Shown here one piece after another: positions 15,708 through 23,219 of a stretch of 56,602 nucleotides of DNA. Positions within the stretch are counted from its first letter, which is position 1. Each line of letters begins with the position of its first letter. The translations under genes and the position numbers were made by a program. The notes below the pieces were generated by a model. The model saw only the letters and a list, made by a program, of their open reading frames with translations. It was not told where the DNA came from and did no database searches. The stretch is from the NCBI GenBank assembly GCA_947594935.1, contig CANQEM010000009.1, positions 1-56,602 on the forward strand, in the 5' to 3' direction. This stretch comes from an uncultured Clostridia bacterium. GTDB lineage: Bacteria > Bacillota > Clostridia > TANB77 > CAG-508.

Positions 15708-15737
15708 TTAAGTTTTCATAAAAAAATAAATAATATG

Positions 15738-15766
15738 GAATATTCAAGGTAGTGCGAGCATATATA
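15738..15766 (+). promoter_or_regulatory. Candidate sporulation (sigma-E/G-like) promoter
   Basis: GAATATT and CATATATA are separated by 14 bases, close to the sigma-E consensus (KMATATT, about 14 bases, CATACAMT) and compatible with sigma-G. The transcript would start almost on the ribosome site of the small membrane protein, which weakens the case. Confidence 0.35.
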
Positions 15767-15783
15767 TAAGATGGGGGGAGTTT

Positions 15784-15924
15784 ATGGAAAAACTTAAAAA
15801 TATGATGACTGAAAAAATAAAAAAACACAAATTTATAACATTTGTAATTAGCCTACTAGTAATATTTTCACTAGTAAATTTTTTCTTAATATATCAATTC
15901 ATGGACATTTGCTCAAAAATATGA
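15784..15924 (+). CDS. 46-residue single-pass membrane protein
   Basis: This frame begins MEKLKNMMTEKIKKHK, has one strong hydrophobic segment (about 18-40) and a short tail with one Cys. The ribosome site GGGGGGAG is strong. The basic N-terminus implies N-in topology. I recognise no family, and the protein is below the size usually annotated. The upstream sequence looks like a sporulation-type promoter, so it may be one of the small membrane proteins made during sporulation; this is inference. Confidence 0.5.
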   Translation: MEKLKNMMTEKIKKHKFITFVISLLVIFSLVNFFLIYQFMDICSKI

Positions 15925-15966
15925 TAAAATAGAGGAGTAATAATTGTAGAAAGAGTTGATATAAAT

Positions 15967-16845
15967 ATGAAAATAGCAAATAACTGGGATACATATAAAA
16001 TATTAGACATGGCAGATGGGCAAAAACTAGAAAAATGGGGAGATATTATATTATCAAGACCAGACCCACAAATTATCTGGAAGCAAAAAAGTTTTCCAGA
16101 AAAATGGCAAAAGATAAATGCCGTATACCACAGGAGTAAAACTGGTGGTGGATCATGGGAATTCTATAAAAAAATGCCACAAAGTTGGCAAATTAAATAC
16201 AAAAATCTTACATTTAATATAAAGCCAATGGGCTTTAAACATACTGGGTTATTTCCAGAACAAGCGGTAAATTGGGACTGGATGATTGAAACAATAAAAA
16301 AAGCACAAGAAAAAAGAAAAGAAAAAATTAAAGTTTTAAATCTATTTGCATATACTGGTGGAGCAACAGTGGCGTGCTTATCAGCAGGAGCTTCAGTTTG
16401 CCATGTGGATAGTTCAAAAGGAATGACAACTTGGGCAAAAGAAAATGTAACATCATCAGGGCTAGCAGATAAGCCAGTGCGTTTTATAGTTGATGATGTT
16501 ATAAAATTTGTGAACAGAGAAATTAGGCGTGGAAACACTTATGATGCAGTTATAATGGACCCGCCATCTTATGGTAGAGGTGCAAAAGGGGAAGTATGGC
16601 AATTTGAAGATAATCTATATGATTTAGTAGAATTATGCACAAAAGTATTATCAAAAAACCCATTGTTTTTCTTAATAAATTCATATACAACAGGAATATC
16701 AAGCAAGGTTTTAGAAGACATTTTACAATTAACTGTAAATAAAAATTATCATGGAGAAATTGAATCAGGCGAAATAGGTTTACCAATGGAAAATTCAAAA
16801 TTGATTTTACCTTGTGGTATTTATGCTCGTTGGAGCAAAGGATAA
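15967..16845 (+). CDS. Class I SAM-dependent methyltransferase, RlmI-like family
   Basis: This 292-residue protein belongs to the COG1092-type family, whose members methylate 23S rRNA cytosines. The SAM-binding motif I is VLNLFAYTGGATVACLSAGA (about 122-141), acidic motif II is VDSSKGMTTWAKEN, and the catalytic-type motif IV is D198-PPS-Y. The N-terminal part includes MGFKHTGLFPEQAVNW, usual for this branch. It lacks an N-terminal PUA domain, so it resembles the short Firmicutes version rather than RlmI proper; the exact target base is not deducible. The gene for an RluA-type pseudouridine synthase follows by 13 bases, making an RNA-modification pair. Confidence 0.82.
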   Translation: MKIANNWDTYKILDMADGQKLEKWGDIILSRPDPQIIWKQKSFPEKWQKINAVYHRSKTGGGSWEFYKKMPQSWQIKYKNLTFNIKPMGFKHTGLFPEQAVNWDWMIETIKKAQEKRKEKIKVLNLFAYTGGATVACLSAGASVCHVDSSKGMTTWAKENVTSSGLADKPVRFIVDDVIKFVNREIRRGNTYDAVIMDPPSYGRGAKGEVWQFEDNLYDLVELCTKVLSKNPLFFLINSYTTGISSKVLEDILQLTVNKNYHGEIESGEIGLPMENSKLILPCGIYARWSKG

Positions 16846-16858
16846 GAAAGGAACAAAA

Positions 16859-17548
16859 ATGCAGGAATTAAATGTATTATATGAGGACAACCATATCATT
16901 GTAGTAGAAAAAATTGTTAATATACCATCACAATCTGATAAAACTGGCGATATAGATATGCTTACAATTGTCAAAGAATATATTAAAGAAAAATATCAAA
17001 AACCAGGAAATGTATATGTTGGGCTAGTCCATAGGCTAGACAGACCAGTTGGCGGAGTTATGGTTTTTGCAAAAACTTCAAAAGCAGCGAGCAGATTAAG
17101 CAATCAAGTAAGAGAAAAGACCATAAAAAAGCAATATTTAGCAGTTGTAGATGGAAAGTTTGAAAAAGATGAAGGAATTTTAGAAGATTATTTATATAAA
17201 GATGAAAGAAACAATATTAGCAAAGTTGTAAAACCAGACAAAAAAGGCTCAAAATATGCAAAATTACAATATCAAGTAATTGATTATAAACCAGATAAAA
17301 ATTTAAGCCTAGTTAAAATAGATTTATACACAGGTAGGCACCATCAAATACGTTTACAATTAGCAAACAGTGGGCACAGCATTTTTGGAGACCAAAAATA
17401 TGGAAGTCGCGGAAAGGGAAAGCAAATTGCTTTATGGGCATATCATTTAGAACTAGAACATCCAACAAGCAAAGAAAAGCTAAATTTCACGGTTTTCCCA
17501 GAAAACACAGGAACGTGGAAATGGAACTTTAATAAAATAATTATGTGA
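16859..17548 (+). CDS. RluA-family pseudouridine synthase
   Basis: This 229-residue enzyme isomerises uridine to pseudouridine in rRNA or tRNA. The catalytic Asp is D61 in GLVHRLDRPVGGVM. Other landmarks are LYEDNHIIVVEK at the start, KKQYLAVVDGKF, and TGRHHQIRLQLANSGHSIFGDQKYG. It lacks an N-terminal S4 domain and is shorter than RluD, like the small RluA/RluC-type paralogs of Firmicutes, so the target site cannot be named. I start at the ATG after GAAAGGA; an in-frame upstream ATG would lie inside the methyltransferase gene. Confidence 0.88.
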   Translation: MQELNVLYEDNHIIVVEKIVNIPSQSDKTGDIDMLTIVKEYIKEKYQKPGNVYVGLVHRLDRPVGGVMVFAKTSKAASRLSNQVREKTIKKQYLAVVDGKFEKDEGILEDYLYKDERNNISKVVKPDKKGSKYAKLQYQVIDYKPDKNLSLVKIDLYTGRHHQIRLQLANSGHSIFGDQKYGSRGKGKQIALWAYHLELEHPTSKEKLNFTVFPENTGTWKWNFNKIIM

Positions 17549-17690
17549 ATTTTATAAAAATGTCAAAAAGTTTTATGAAATGTCGAATTAAAAAACATGC
17601 ACAATAAATTCGATTATTCATAAAGCTTTTTTAAAATACATAAATATACATGGTAAAATCAAACTAGAAAAAGAGAAAGGAAACAAAAAA
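17549..17690 (+). promoter_or_regulatory. agrBD control region with Spo0A-box and direct repeat
   Basis: TGTCGAA (17581-17587) is an exact Spo0A-box core, and TGTCAAA (17561-17567) is a one-mismatch copy 20 bases upstream on the same face of the helix. The repeat could instead be a LytTR (AgrA) site, since these are also direct repeats about two turns apart. I could not find a well-spaced sigma-A promoter. Confidence 0.4.
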
Positions 17691-18311
17691 ATGATTGATA
17701 AGTTTTGTAATTTTCTTTTAAATAGGATGAAAAAAGAAATGCCAGATATTGATGACGAAAAAGCAGAAATAATTTTTTATGGTTTGCAAAATATCATAGG
17801 CGAAATTCCGAAGATTTTTATCATGTTAGGTGTAGCATTTCTACTAGGAGAATTTAAATTGACACTAATTACTTTTCTAATTATTTTACCATATCGAACT
17901 TTTTCTGGTGGGTTCCACTTAAAAACACATATCGGATGTATGGTTACAAGTTGCTTAATGTACTGTGCACCAGCTATCTTAGCAAAATGCTTTGTTTTAA
18001 GCCAAACATTAAAACTTTTTATAATCTTTGCAATCTGGGTTTTTGGAATTATAATGATTAAACTATACGCACCAGCAGATACAGAAAACATACCAATATT
18101 AAGGAAAAAAGAGAGAAAGCAAAAACAAATTTTATCATACATAACACTAACAATTGCACTAGTTTTTGCAAGCATCATCTCAAACCCAGTAATTAGCAAC
18201 ATTATAATAATTGGATACTTTGTTCAAACATGCACAATAACTAGATTAGCATATAAGATTACAAATAATAAATATGGACATGAAGTTTATAATGCTTCAA
18301 CAGTATCATGA
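17691..18311 (+). CDS. agrB: AgrB, peptidase that processes the autoinducer precursor
   Basis: This 206-residue membrane cysteine peptidase cuts the C-terminal tail from AgrD and helps form the thiolactone ring. The catalytic pair H76 and C83 lies in RTFSGGFHLKTHIGCM, with the same spacing as H77/C84 of S. aureus AgrB. Four to six hydrophobic segments cover residues 38-120 and 145-190, with the typical basic loop (KKERKQKQ, about 138-145). A GAAAGGAAAC site precedes the ATG. agrD follows after 65 bases, and the kinase and regulator genes converge from the other side, so a complete Agr quorum-sensing system is present. Confidence 0.95.
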   Translation: MIDKFCNFLLNRMKKEMPDIDDEKAEIIFYGLQNIIGEIPKIFIMLGVAFLLGEFKLTLITFLIILPYRTFSGGFHLKTHIGCMVTSCLMYCAPAILAKCFVLSQTLKLFIIFAIWVFGIIMIKLYAPADTENIPILRKKERKQKQILSYITLTIALVFASIISNPVISNIIIIGYFVQTCTITRLAYKITNNKYGHEVYNASTVS

Positions 18312-18349
18312 TAATACTATAAGGCATTAGCTAGCAATGCTTTGTATTA
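18312..18349 (+). promoter_or_regulatory. Hairpin between agrB and agrD
   Basis: TAATAC (18312-18317) pairs with GTATTA (18344-18349) and GCATT (18324-18328) with AATGC (18336-18340), giving a two-tier stem without a following T-run. It may stabilise or separate the agrD part of the transcript so that precursor and processing enzyme are made in different amounts. Confidence 0.45.
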
Positions 18350-18376
18350 TAAAAAATAGAAAAAGGGGGGATAACA

Positions 18377-18496
18377 ATGCTAAAATTTTTATCAAAAGTA
18401 GCTGAAAAATATGCAAAAGCTACAAACGCTGCATGTGTTATACTATGCTTAATACATCAACCAAAAATGCCAGCAAGCCTTATCAAAAAGGACTAA
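18377..18496 (+). CDS. agrD: AgrD, cyclic autoinducer peptide precursor
   Basis: This 39-residue precursor has an amphipathic leader (MLKFLSKVAEKYAKATNAA) that should lie on the membrane, a core CVILCLI (20-26), and the conserved tail HQPKMPASL (27-35), where P29 and P32 match the recognition segment HQP..P..L of clostridial AgrD. The tail predicts AgrB cleavage after I26. Most AgrD have one Cys five residues before the cut; here the cysteines are at 20 and 24, giving a seven-residue ring from C20 or a three-residue ring from C24, so the final pheromone is not obvious. A strong GGGGGG site precedes the ATG. Too short to be found by usual gene callers. Confidence 0.9.
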   Translation: MLKFLSKVAEKYAKATNAACVILCLIHQPKMPASLIKKD

Positions 18497-18550
18497 TATA
18501 TTAACATCTACATATAACTCTAAGTTATTACGCAGTAATCCCAAAATTGA

Positions 18551-18584
18551 AAGAAGATATGAAAGCTCATATCTTCTTTTTTAA
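18551..18584. terminator. Terminator between convergent agrBD and agrCA
   Basis: A 12-bp perfect stem (AAGAAGATATGA/TCATATCTTCTT) with an AAGC loop is followed by a T-run on the plus strand. It overlaps the stop codon of agrC. Confidence 0.8.
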
Positions 18585-19933
18585 GTAAAGTAAATTTCTA
18601 GTTGTTGTTTAAACAATAATTCGGTTTTACTTGTATATAAATTTACATTATTATTTTGTGAAATAATTTTTCTAACTTCCCAAAGCCCAAGTCCAGTATG
18701 ATTTTCTTTTTCAGTCATGCCTTTTTCAAAAATCGAATCTGTATTAACCAATTTATTTGAATAACTATTTTCTATTAAAATTATATTACGGCTATTTTTT
18801 GAATCTTTTCTAAACGAAATATTTATGACTTTTTCTTTACTCATTTCAGCGGCTTCTATTGCATTATCAAGCAAAATACCAAGAATTCTACCAAATTCAT
18901 AAATTTTCATGTGTAGTTCATTTAAATCTAAAAGATAATAGATATTTACATCAATACCTTTTTCAGTTGCTTCATGATATTTAGAAGTCAATAGGTTGTA
19001 TATTCCAGGGTTATTGATACTACTAGGGTTCAAAACATATAAATTATTCACTTTCGCACAATCTTGTTGTAATTGAACATAATAGCTTTTTAAACCTTCA
19101 ATATCATCAGTATTAACATATCCGCCAATTGTAGTAACTATGTTATCAAAATCATGTTTAAAACCACGAACATTATCATGTAGAATTCGTAGAGTTTTGT
19201 TATATTCCTCTGCACTTTCCAACGCCTGTGCTGTTGACTTCAATTTTACAACTTTTGAAATACTATAAATACTTACAAAAAAATATAAAGATAACATTAT
19301 AAAATTTGCAAAAGTATATGAAAGAGGGAACACATCTAAGTACTGCATAGTAATAACAACTTCAATCATGATATATGCTAAGGCAAACAATAAATTTAAT
19401 ATGATAAGAGACTTCGTTTTCTTATCTAATTCATCTAATAAATTTATATACCAATTTCTATGTTTAAATGTGAATATTAGAATAAAGACGACTGTATAAG
19501 TGAATAGAGATAGTGGAACTTTATAGAGAGCAATTGTTAGTAATTGTTCAGATGTAATATGAAGTAAAGTTATATAGGGATTGAAAAGCAAAGATTGCAT
19601 GATTACAAAAAATATCGTAGGAAAAACTGTTGCGATAACAGATTTTAAAAAATTTATTTTCAAAACAAAATAAGTGATAACGAATAAAGTAATATAATTG
19701 AATAAAATATTAAAAGGTCTATCTAAAAAGAATAAAGAAATAATTGAAACAGCGGCAGTACCTAAAATATACGTAAATTTTCTTTTAGCTGTTACATCTA
19801 ATTTAAATAAGTTACTAATAAAGTAAAAAATTAAAGCACTCTCGATAAAAGCCATCGGGATAGAAAATATCTTAACACATAATTCATTTGGAGTACAAAT
19901 CGCTGCCCAAATGTTATTTAAGAATTCCATCAT
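18581..19933 (-). CDS. agrC: AgrC-type sensor histidine kinase
   Basis: This 450-residue kinase has six to seven membrane segments in the first 230 residues (the pheromone receptor) and a cytoplasmic HPK10/GHKL kinase part. The phospho-accepting histidine is H260 in RGFKHDFDNI. The N box is ILLDNAIEAAE and the G box HTGLGLWEV. There is no intracellular PAS or HAMP domain, as usual for AgrC. The ATG has GGAGG at eight bases, and the coding start overlaps the end of agrA by 20 bases, so the pair is translationally coupled, with agrA first. Confidence 0.92.
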   Translation of the reverse strand: MMEFLNNIWAAICTPNELCVKIFSIPMAFIESALIFYFISNLFKLDVTAKRKFTYILGTAAVSIISLFFLDRPFNILFNYITLFVITYFVLKINFLKSVIATVFPTIFFVIMQSLLFNPYITLLHITSEQLLTIALYKVPLSLFTYTVVFILIFTFKHRNWYINLLDELDKKTKSLIILNLLFALAYIMIEVVITMQYLDVFPLSYTFANFIMLSLYFFVSIYSISKVVKLKSTAQALESAEEYNKTLRILHDNVRGFKHDFDNIVTTIGGYVNTDDIEGLKSYYVQLQQDCAKVNNLYVLNPSSINNPGIYNLLTSKYHEATEKGIDVNIYYLLDLNELHMKIYEFGRILGILLDNAIEAAEMSKEKVINISFRKDSKNSRNIILIENSYSNKLVNTDSIFEKGMTEKENHTGLGLWEVRKIISQNNNVNLYTSKTELLFKQQLEIYFT

Positions 19934-20627
19934 TTTTAAATACCTCCATTATTTCTCTTTTGTATTTTGGACCGATTTCACTAAAATCATTTTCTAAGAA
20001 GTATAATCTATTTTCAACGGGATCCACATTTGTAACATTATTTGTATTAACAATGTAAGACTTATGGCATCTAACAAAATTTGTAGGCAGGGCATCTTGA
20101 ATTTTATTAAAAGAGCTGTAAACTTGATAATCTTTTGAAGGCGTGTGATAAATCAATTTCATACCATCTCTTTTAATGTAGTTTATTTGATTTTCATCAA
20201 CAACCGTATTTTTATTATCAATTTTAATATATTTTTTTGGTAAACCCTGAATATCTTCAAACAATCTTACAATAGTTTCTTCTAGTCGTTCCGGCATCAA
20301 GGGTTTTGCAATATAATCAAAAGTTTTAAATTTGTAAGCAACCATTGCATATTCTAAATGAGCAGTAGTAAAAATGATATATGCGTGTTTATTCTTTTTT
20401 CTTACAGATTCTGCAATTTGTAAGCCAGTTTTTCCATATTTTAAATTTATATCAAGAATTAAGACATCTGTTTTATTATTATCCACATAATTTAAAATAG
20501 TGTCGAAATCATCAGACTTACAAGCGATTTTAGCGTCAAAATTATGCTTGATGAATATATTATCAAGCATTTTCTCCATTTTATCTAATATATGTAAGTT
20601 ATCATCACAAATAACGAAATTTAACAT
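19914..20627 (-). CDS. agrA: AgrA-type LytTR response regulator
   Basis: This 237-residue protein has a receiver domain (about 1-125, acidic pair D8/D9 in ICDDN, phosphoacceptor D59 in LILDINL, KP motif in DYIAKPLMPERLEE) and a C-terminal LytTR DNA-binding domain (about 140-237) with INYIKRDGMKLIYH, FVRCHKSYIVN and GPKYKREI. It would bind direct repeats and activate agrBD. I chose the ATG after AAGGAGG; an in-frame start 20 codons upstream lies in the leader beyond that ribosome site. It heads the minus-strand agrA-agrC unit. Confidence 0.93.
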   Translation of the reverse strand: MLNFVICDDNLHILDKMEKMLDNIFIKHNFDAKIACKSDDFDTILNYVDNNKTDVLILDINLKYGKTGLQIAESVRKKNKHAYIIFTTAHLEYAMVAYKFKTFDYIAKPLMPERLEETIVRLFEDIQGLPKKYIKIDNKNTVVDENQINYIKRDGMKLIYHTPSKDYQVYSSFNKIQDALPTNFVRCHKSYIVNTNNVTNVDPVENRLYFLENDFSEIGPKYKREIMEVFKNDGILK

Positions 20628-20691
20628 GAATTTTCCTCCTTTGTAAAAACGAAAATGGAAAAAATATAAATTTTTTACCAAAATCATATTT

Positions 20692-20720
20692 AGTATAAAT
20701 CAAAAAAAATTGATTGTCAA
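20692..20720 (-). promoter_or_regulatory. Sigma-A promoter of agrAC with a palindromic spacer
   Basis: TTGACA (20720-20715) and TATACT (20697-20692) are separated by 17 bases. The spacer is a dyad of AATCAA and TTGATT around an A/T run, a possible operator. Confidence 0.7.
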
Positions 20721-20924
20721 TAGGAAACTTACAAACAATATTTGAACTCACAACGATAGTAGCAGTGAGCAAAACAGAGTAATACTATCAGCACCACAAG
20801 TAAAAAAATAATTGGAAAAAAATGTAAAAAATATGTCGTTTTTTGACATAATATTGGAGACATAAAAGCCCAAAAAAAATCATAAAATTTATAGAAGAAT
20901 ATTGTGCATGGGAGTTGATAAAAT

Positions 20925-21725
20925 ATGAAAGAAAAAATTAAAGTAATTACCATATTTGCAATAAGTATAATCATTTTTTCGATAAGTGTATTATCCACAC
21001 AAAACAAAGAAATTCCAGTTACAGCTACTGCTGTTAATAATGAGAAAATAGAGTGGGGCATAAAGCGAAATAGTGAACACAAACAACCAGAATTAGGTGC
21101 AGATAGGCTAACAATGTTATCACAAAATAATGGAATAGCAATAGGTAATAAAGAAGCTAAAAAAATATATTTAACTTTTGACCAAGGCTATGAAGCAGGA
21201 TATACATCTCAAATATTAGAAACATTAAAAGAAAACAATGTACCTGCAACTTTTTTCATTACAGCACACTACTTAAATACACAGCCAGACCTTGTAAAAC
21301 AAATGATAGATGAAAAGCACATTGTAGCCAATCACACGTCAAGGCATAAATCAATGCCAGAAATAACTGATGAAGAAATAAGGGAAGAAATTTTAACTTT
21401 ACATCAATCAGTATATGAAAAATTTAATTATGAAATGAAATATCTAAGACCGCCAAAGGGCGAGTTTAGTGAAAGAAGTTTAATCGCTACAAACAATTTA
21501 GGATATAAAACAGTTTTATGGTCATTTGCATATAAAGATTGGGAAGAAGATAATCAACCAAGCAAGGAAGAAGCAATCAGCAAAATCACAGAAAACTTTC
21601 ATCCAGGAGAAATCATGTTACTTCATGGAAATTCAAAAACCAATTCAGAAATTTTATCAGAAGTAATTAAACGAGCAAGGAGCCAAGGATATGAGTTTTA
21701 TTCACTAGATGAATTTGAAAAGTAA
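20925..21725 (+). CDS. pdaA: PdaA-type polysaccharide deacetylase (delta-lactam biosynthesis)
   Basis: This 266-residue NodB-family enzyme removes N-acetyl from muramic acid in spore cortex, a step towards muramic delta-lactam. It has a signal anchor (about 5-24). The catalytic motif is TFDQGYE (84-90), as in PdaA where the second Asp of the usual TFDD is replaced; zinc ligands are in ANHTSRHKSMPE; RPPKGEFSERS and LHGNS are the later motifs. The length is the family norm. It precedes the sporulation genes yqfC and yqfD by 11 bases, consistent with expression during sporulation. The 300 bases upstream hold the divergent agrAC promoter and no clear promoter for this gene. Confidence 0.9.
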   Translation: MKEKIKVITIFAISIIIFSISVLSTQNKEIPVTATAVNNEKIEWGIKRNSEHKQPELGADRLTMLSQNNGIAIGNKEAKKIYLTFDQGYEAGYTSQILETLKENNVPATFFITAHYLNTQPDLVKQMIDEKHIVANHTSRHKSMPEITDEEIREEILTLHQSVYEKFNYEMKYLRPPKGEFSERSLIATNNLGYKTVLWSFAYKDWEEDNQPSKEEAISKITENFHPGEIMLLHGNSKTNSEILSEVIKRARSQGYEFYSLDEFEK

Positions 21726-21736
21726 GGAGAAACGCG

Positions 21737-22030
21737 ATGAAGAAAAATCATTTAACAAAAATAGATAAATTGTTAGAAATTCCAAAAGAGGTATATTCAA
21801 ATGATGTAAAAATTACAATAGTTGGTTTTAATGAAGTGATTATAGAAAATTATCAAGCTATTCTAGAATACGAAGAATATTTTGTAAGAATAAAAACACA
21901 AACTGGAATTGTAAATTTAAACGGATATAGCTTTAACTTAGAAAATCTATCAAATGATGATATAAAAGTTACAGGCAAAATTGAAGGAATTGAACTTGAA
22001 AAATTATTGGAGGATGAGAATGCTAATTAG
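21737..22030 (+). CDS. yqfC: Sporulation protein YqfC
   Basis: This 97-residue YabP/YqfC-family protein is expressed in the mother cell under sigma-E in B. subtilis. The family pattern KLLEIPKEVYSN, VGFNEVIIENYQAILEYEE and TGIVNLNGYSFNLENL.. .IKVTGKI is clear. It is a small soluble beta-rich protein of unknown biochemical role. An AGGAGA site precedes the ATG. Its end overlaps the start of yqfD, the conserved order across spore formers. Confidence 0.9.
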   Translation: MKKNHLTKIDKLLEIPKEVYSNDVKITIVGFNEVIIENYQAILEYEEYFVRIKTQTGIVNLNGYSFNLENLSNDDIKVTGKIEGIELEKLLEDENAN

Positions 22031-23204
22031 AATTTTAATGTGCTATATTTTTGGCTATATCCGAGTTTCAGTAGAAGGGTATTACATAGAAAAATTCATA
22101 AATGTATGTATGAATAAAAAGATTGTTATGTGGCATTTAAAAAGAAAACAAAATGTAAAACTATACTTTAACACGTCTATACAGCAGTTTAAAGAAATTT
22201 GCAAAATAGCTAAAAAAATGAGATGCCACATAAAAATTGAGAAAAAGAAAGGGATTCCATTTTTACTTTATCGCTATAAAAAGAGAAAAATATTTGCGGT
22301 AGTTTCAATACTAATTTTGATAACAATAATCTCATTATCAAATTTTGTTTGGAACATCGAGGTAGAAGAAGAAAATGGCGAAAACCTAGAAAATATATAT
22401 GAAGACATATCAGACTCTGGGCTAAAAGTTGGCAAATTAAAGAACAATATAAATGTAAAAGAAATCATAAATCAAGTTAGACTTAAAAGACAAGACATTG
22501 CATGGATGGGTATTGAACTAAAAGGCACAAATGCTATTGTCCGTATCGTTAAAGCAGATAATAAGCCAGAAATCGTAAATGAGTCTGAATTTTGTAATAT
22601 TGTATCAGATAAAGAGGGAATAATAACAAAAATCAATACACAAGATGGAACAGCAAATGTAAAAGTTGGAGACACAATAACCTACGGAACAGTGTTGATT
22701 AACGGTTGGTTAGAAGGAAAATACACAGGAATAAGATATGTGCACGCAAAGGGAGAAATTGAGGCAAAAGTTTGGCATACAAAAAATATTTTTATTCCAT
22801 ATAAAACTACGGAAACCCGAGAAACAGGCAATTCTGAAAATCACTATTCAATAAAATTTAATAATTTTGAAATAAATTTGTCAAAAAGGGTTTCAAAATT
22901 TAAAATTTATGATACAATAGTGTCAGAGAAAAAATTTAGATTGTTTTCAAATTTCTATTTACCAATTTCTATCAAGAAAACAACTAATAAAGAATTGATA
23001 AATGAAGAAAAAACTTACGAAAGAGAAGAAGCGAAAGACCTAGGGATACAGCAGTTAAGTGAAGAATTAGATAAAGAAATTGATGATAAAACTAAAATTG
23101 TAAATAAACATAGTAATACTTATGAAAAAGAAAATGGAATAGAAATCTATGTGACCTATGAAGTTTTAGAAAATGTAGGTACAAATGAAAAAATCGTATT
23201 TTGA
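22020..23204 (+). CDS. yqfD: Sporulation protein YqfD (SpoIV-type membrane protein)
   Basis: This 394-residue protein of the YqfD family is required for efficient sporulation in B. subtilis. The N-terminal region starts MLIRILMCYIFGYIRVSVEGYY with conserved aromatic residues, one membrane segment lies at about 86-108 (FAVVSILILITIISLSNFVW) and a large outside domain follows, with the RQDIAWMGIELKGTNAIVRI and VKVGDTITYGTVLINGWLEG motifs. I start at the ATG preceded by GGAGG; an earlier in-frame ATG lies inside yqfC and has no ribosome site. The 11-base overlap with yqfC implies coupling. Confidence 0.9.
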   Translation: MLIRILMCYIFGYIRVSVEGYYIEKFINVCMNKKIVMWHLKRKQNVKLYFNTSIQQFKEICKIAKKMRCHIKIEKKKGIPFLLYRYKKRKIFAVVSILILITIISLSNFVWNIEVEEENGENLENIYEDISDSGLKVGKLKNNINVKEIINQVRLKRQDIAWMGIELKGTNAIVRIVKADNKPEIVNESEFCNIVSDKEGIITKINTQDGTANVKVGDTITYGTVLINGWLEGKYTGIRYVHAKGEIEAKVWHTKNIFIPYKTTETRETGNSENHYSIKFNNFEINLSKRVSKFKIYDTIVSEKKFRLFSNFYLPISIKKTTNKELINEEKTYEREEAKDLGIQQLSEELDKEIDDKTKIVNKHSNTYEKENGIEIYVTYEVLENVGTNEKIVF

Positions 23205-23219
23205 AGGAGGAGAATGCAA

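Noticed and set aside
20729..21082. A minus-strand frame opposite the start of pdaA
   Set aside because: It overlaps pdaA coding sequence and lacks a ribosome site; pdaA's signal anchor and motifs support the plus strand.
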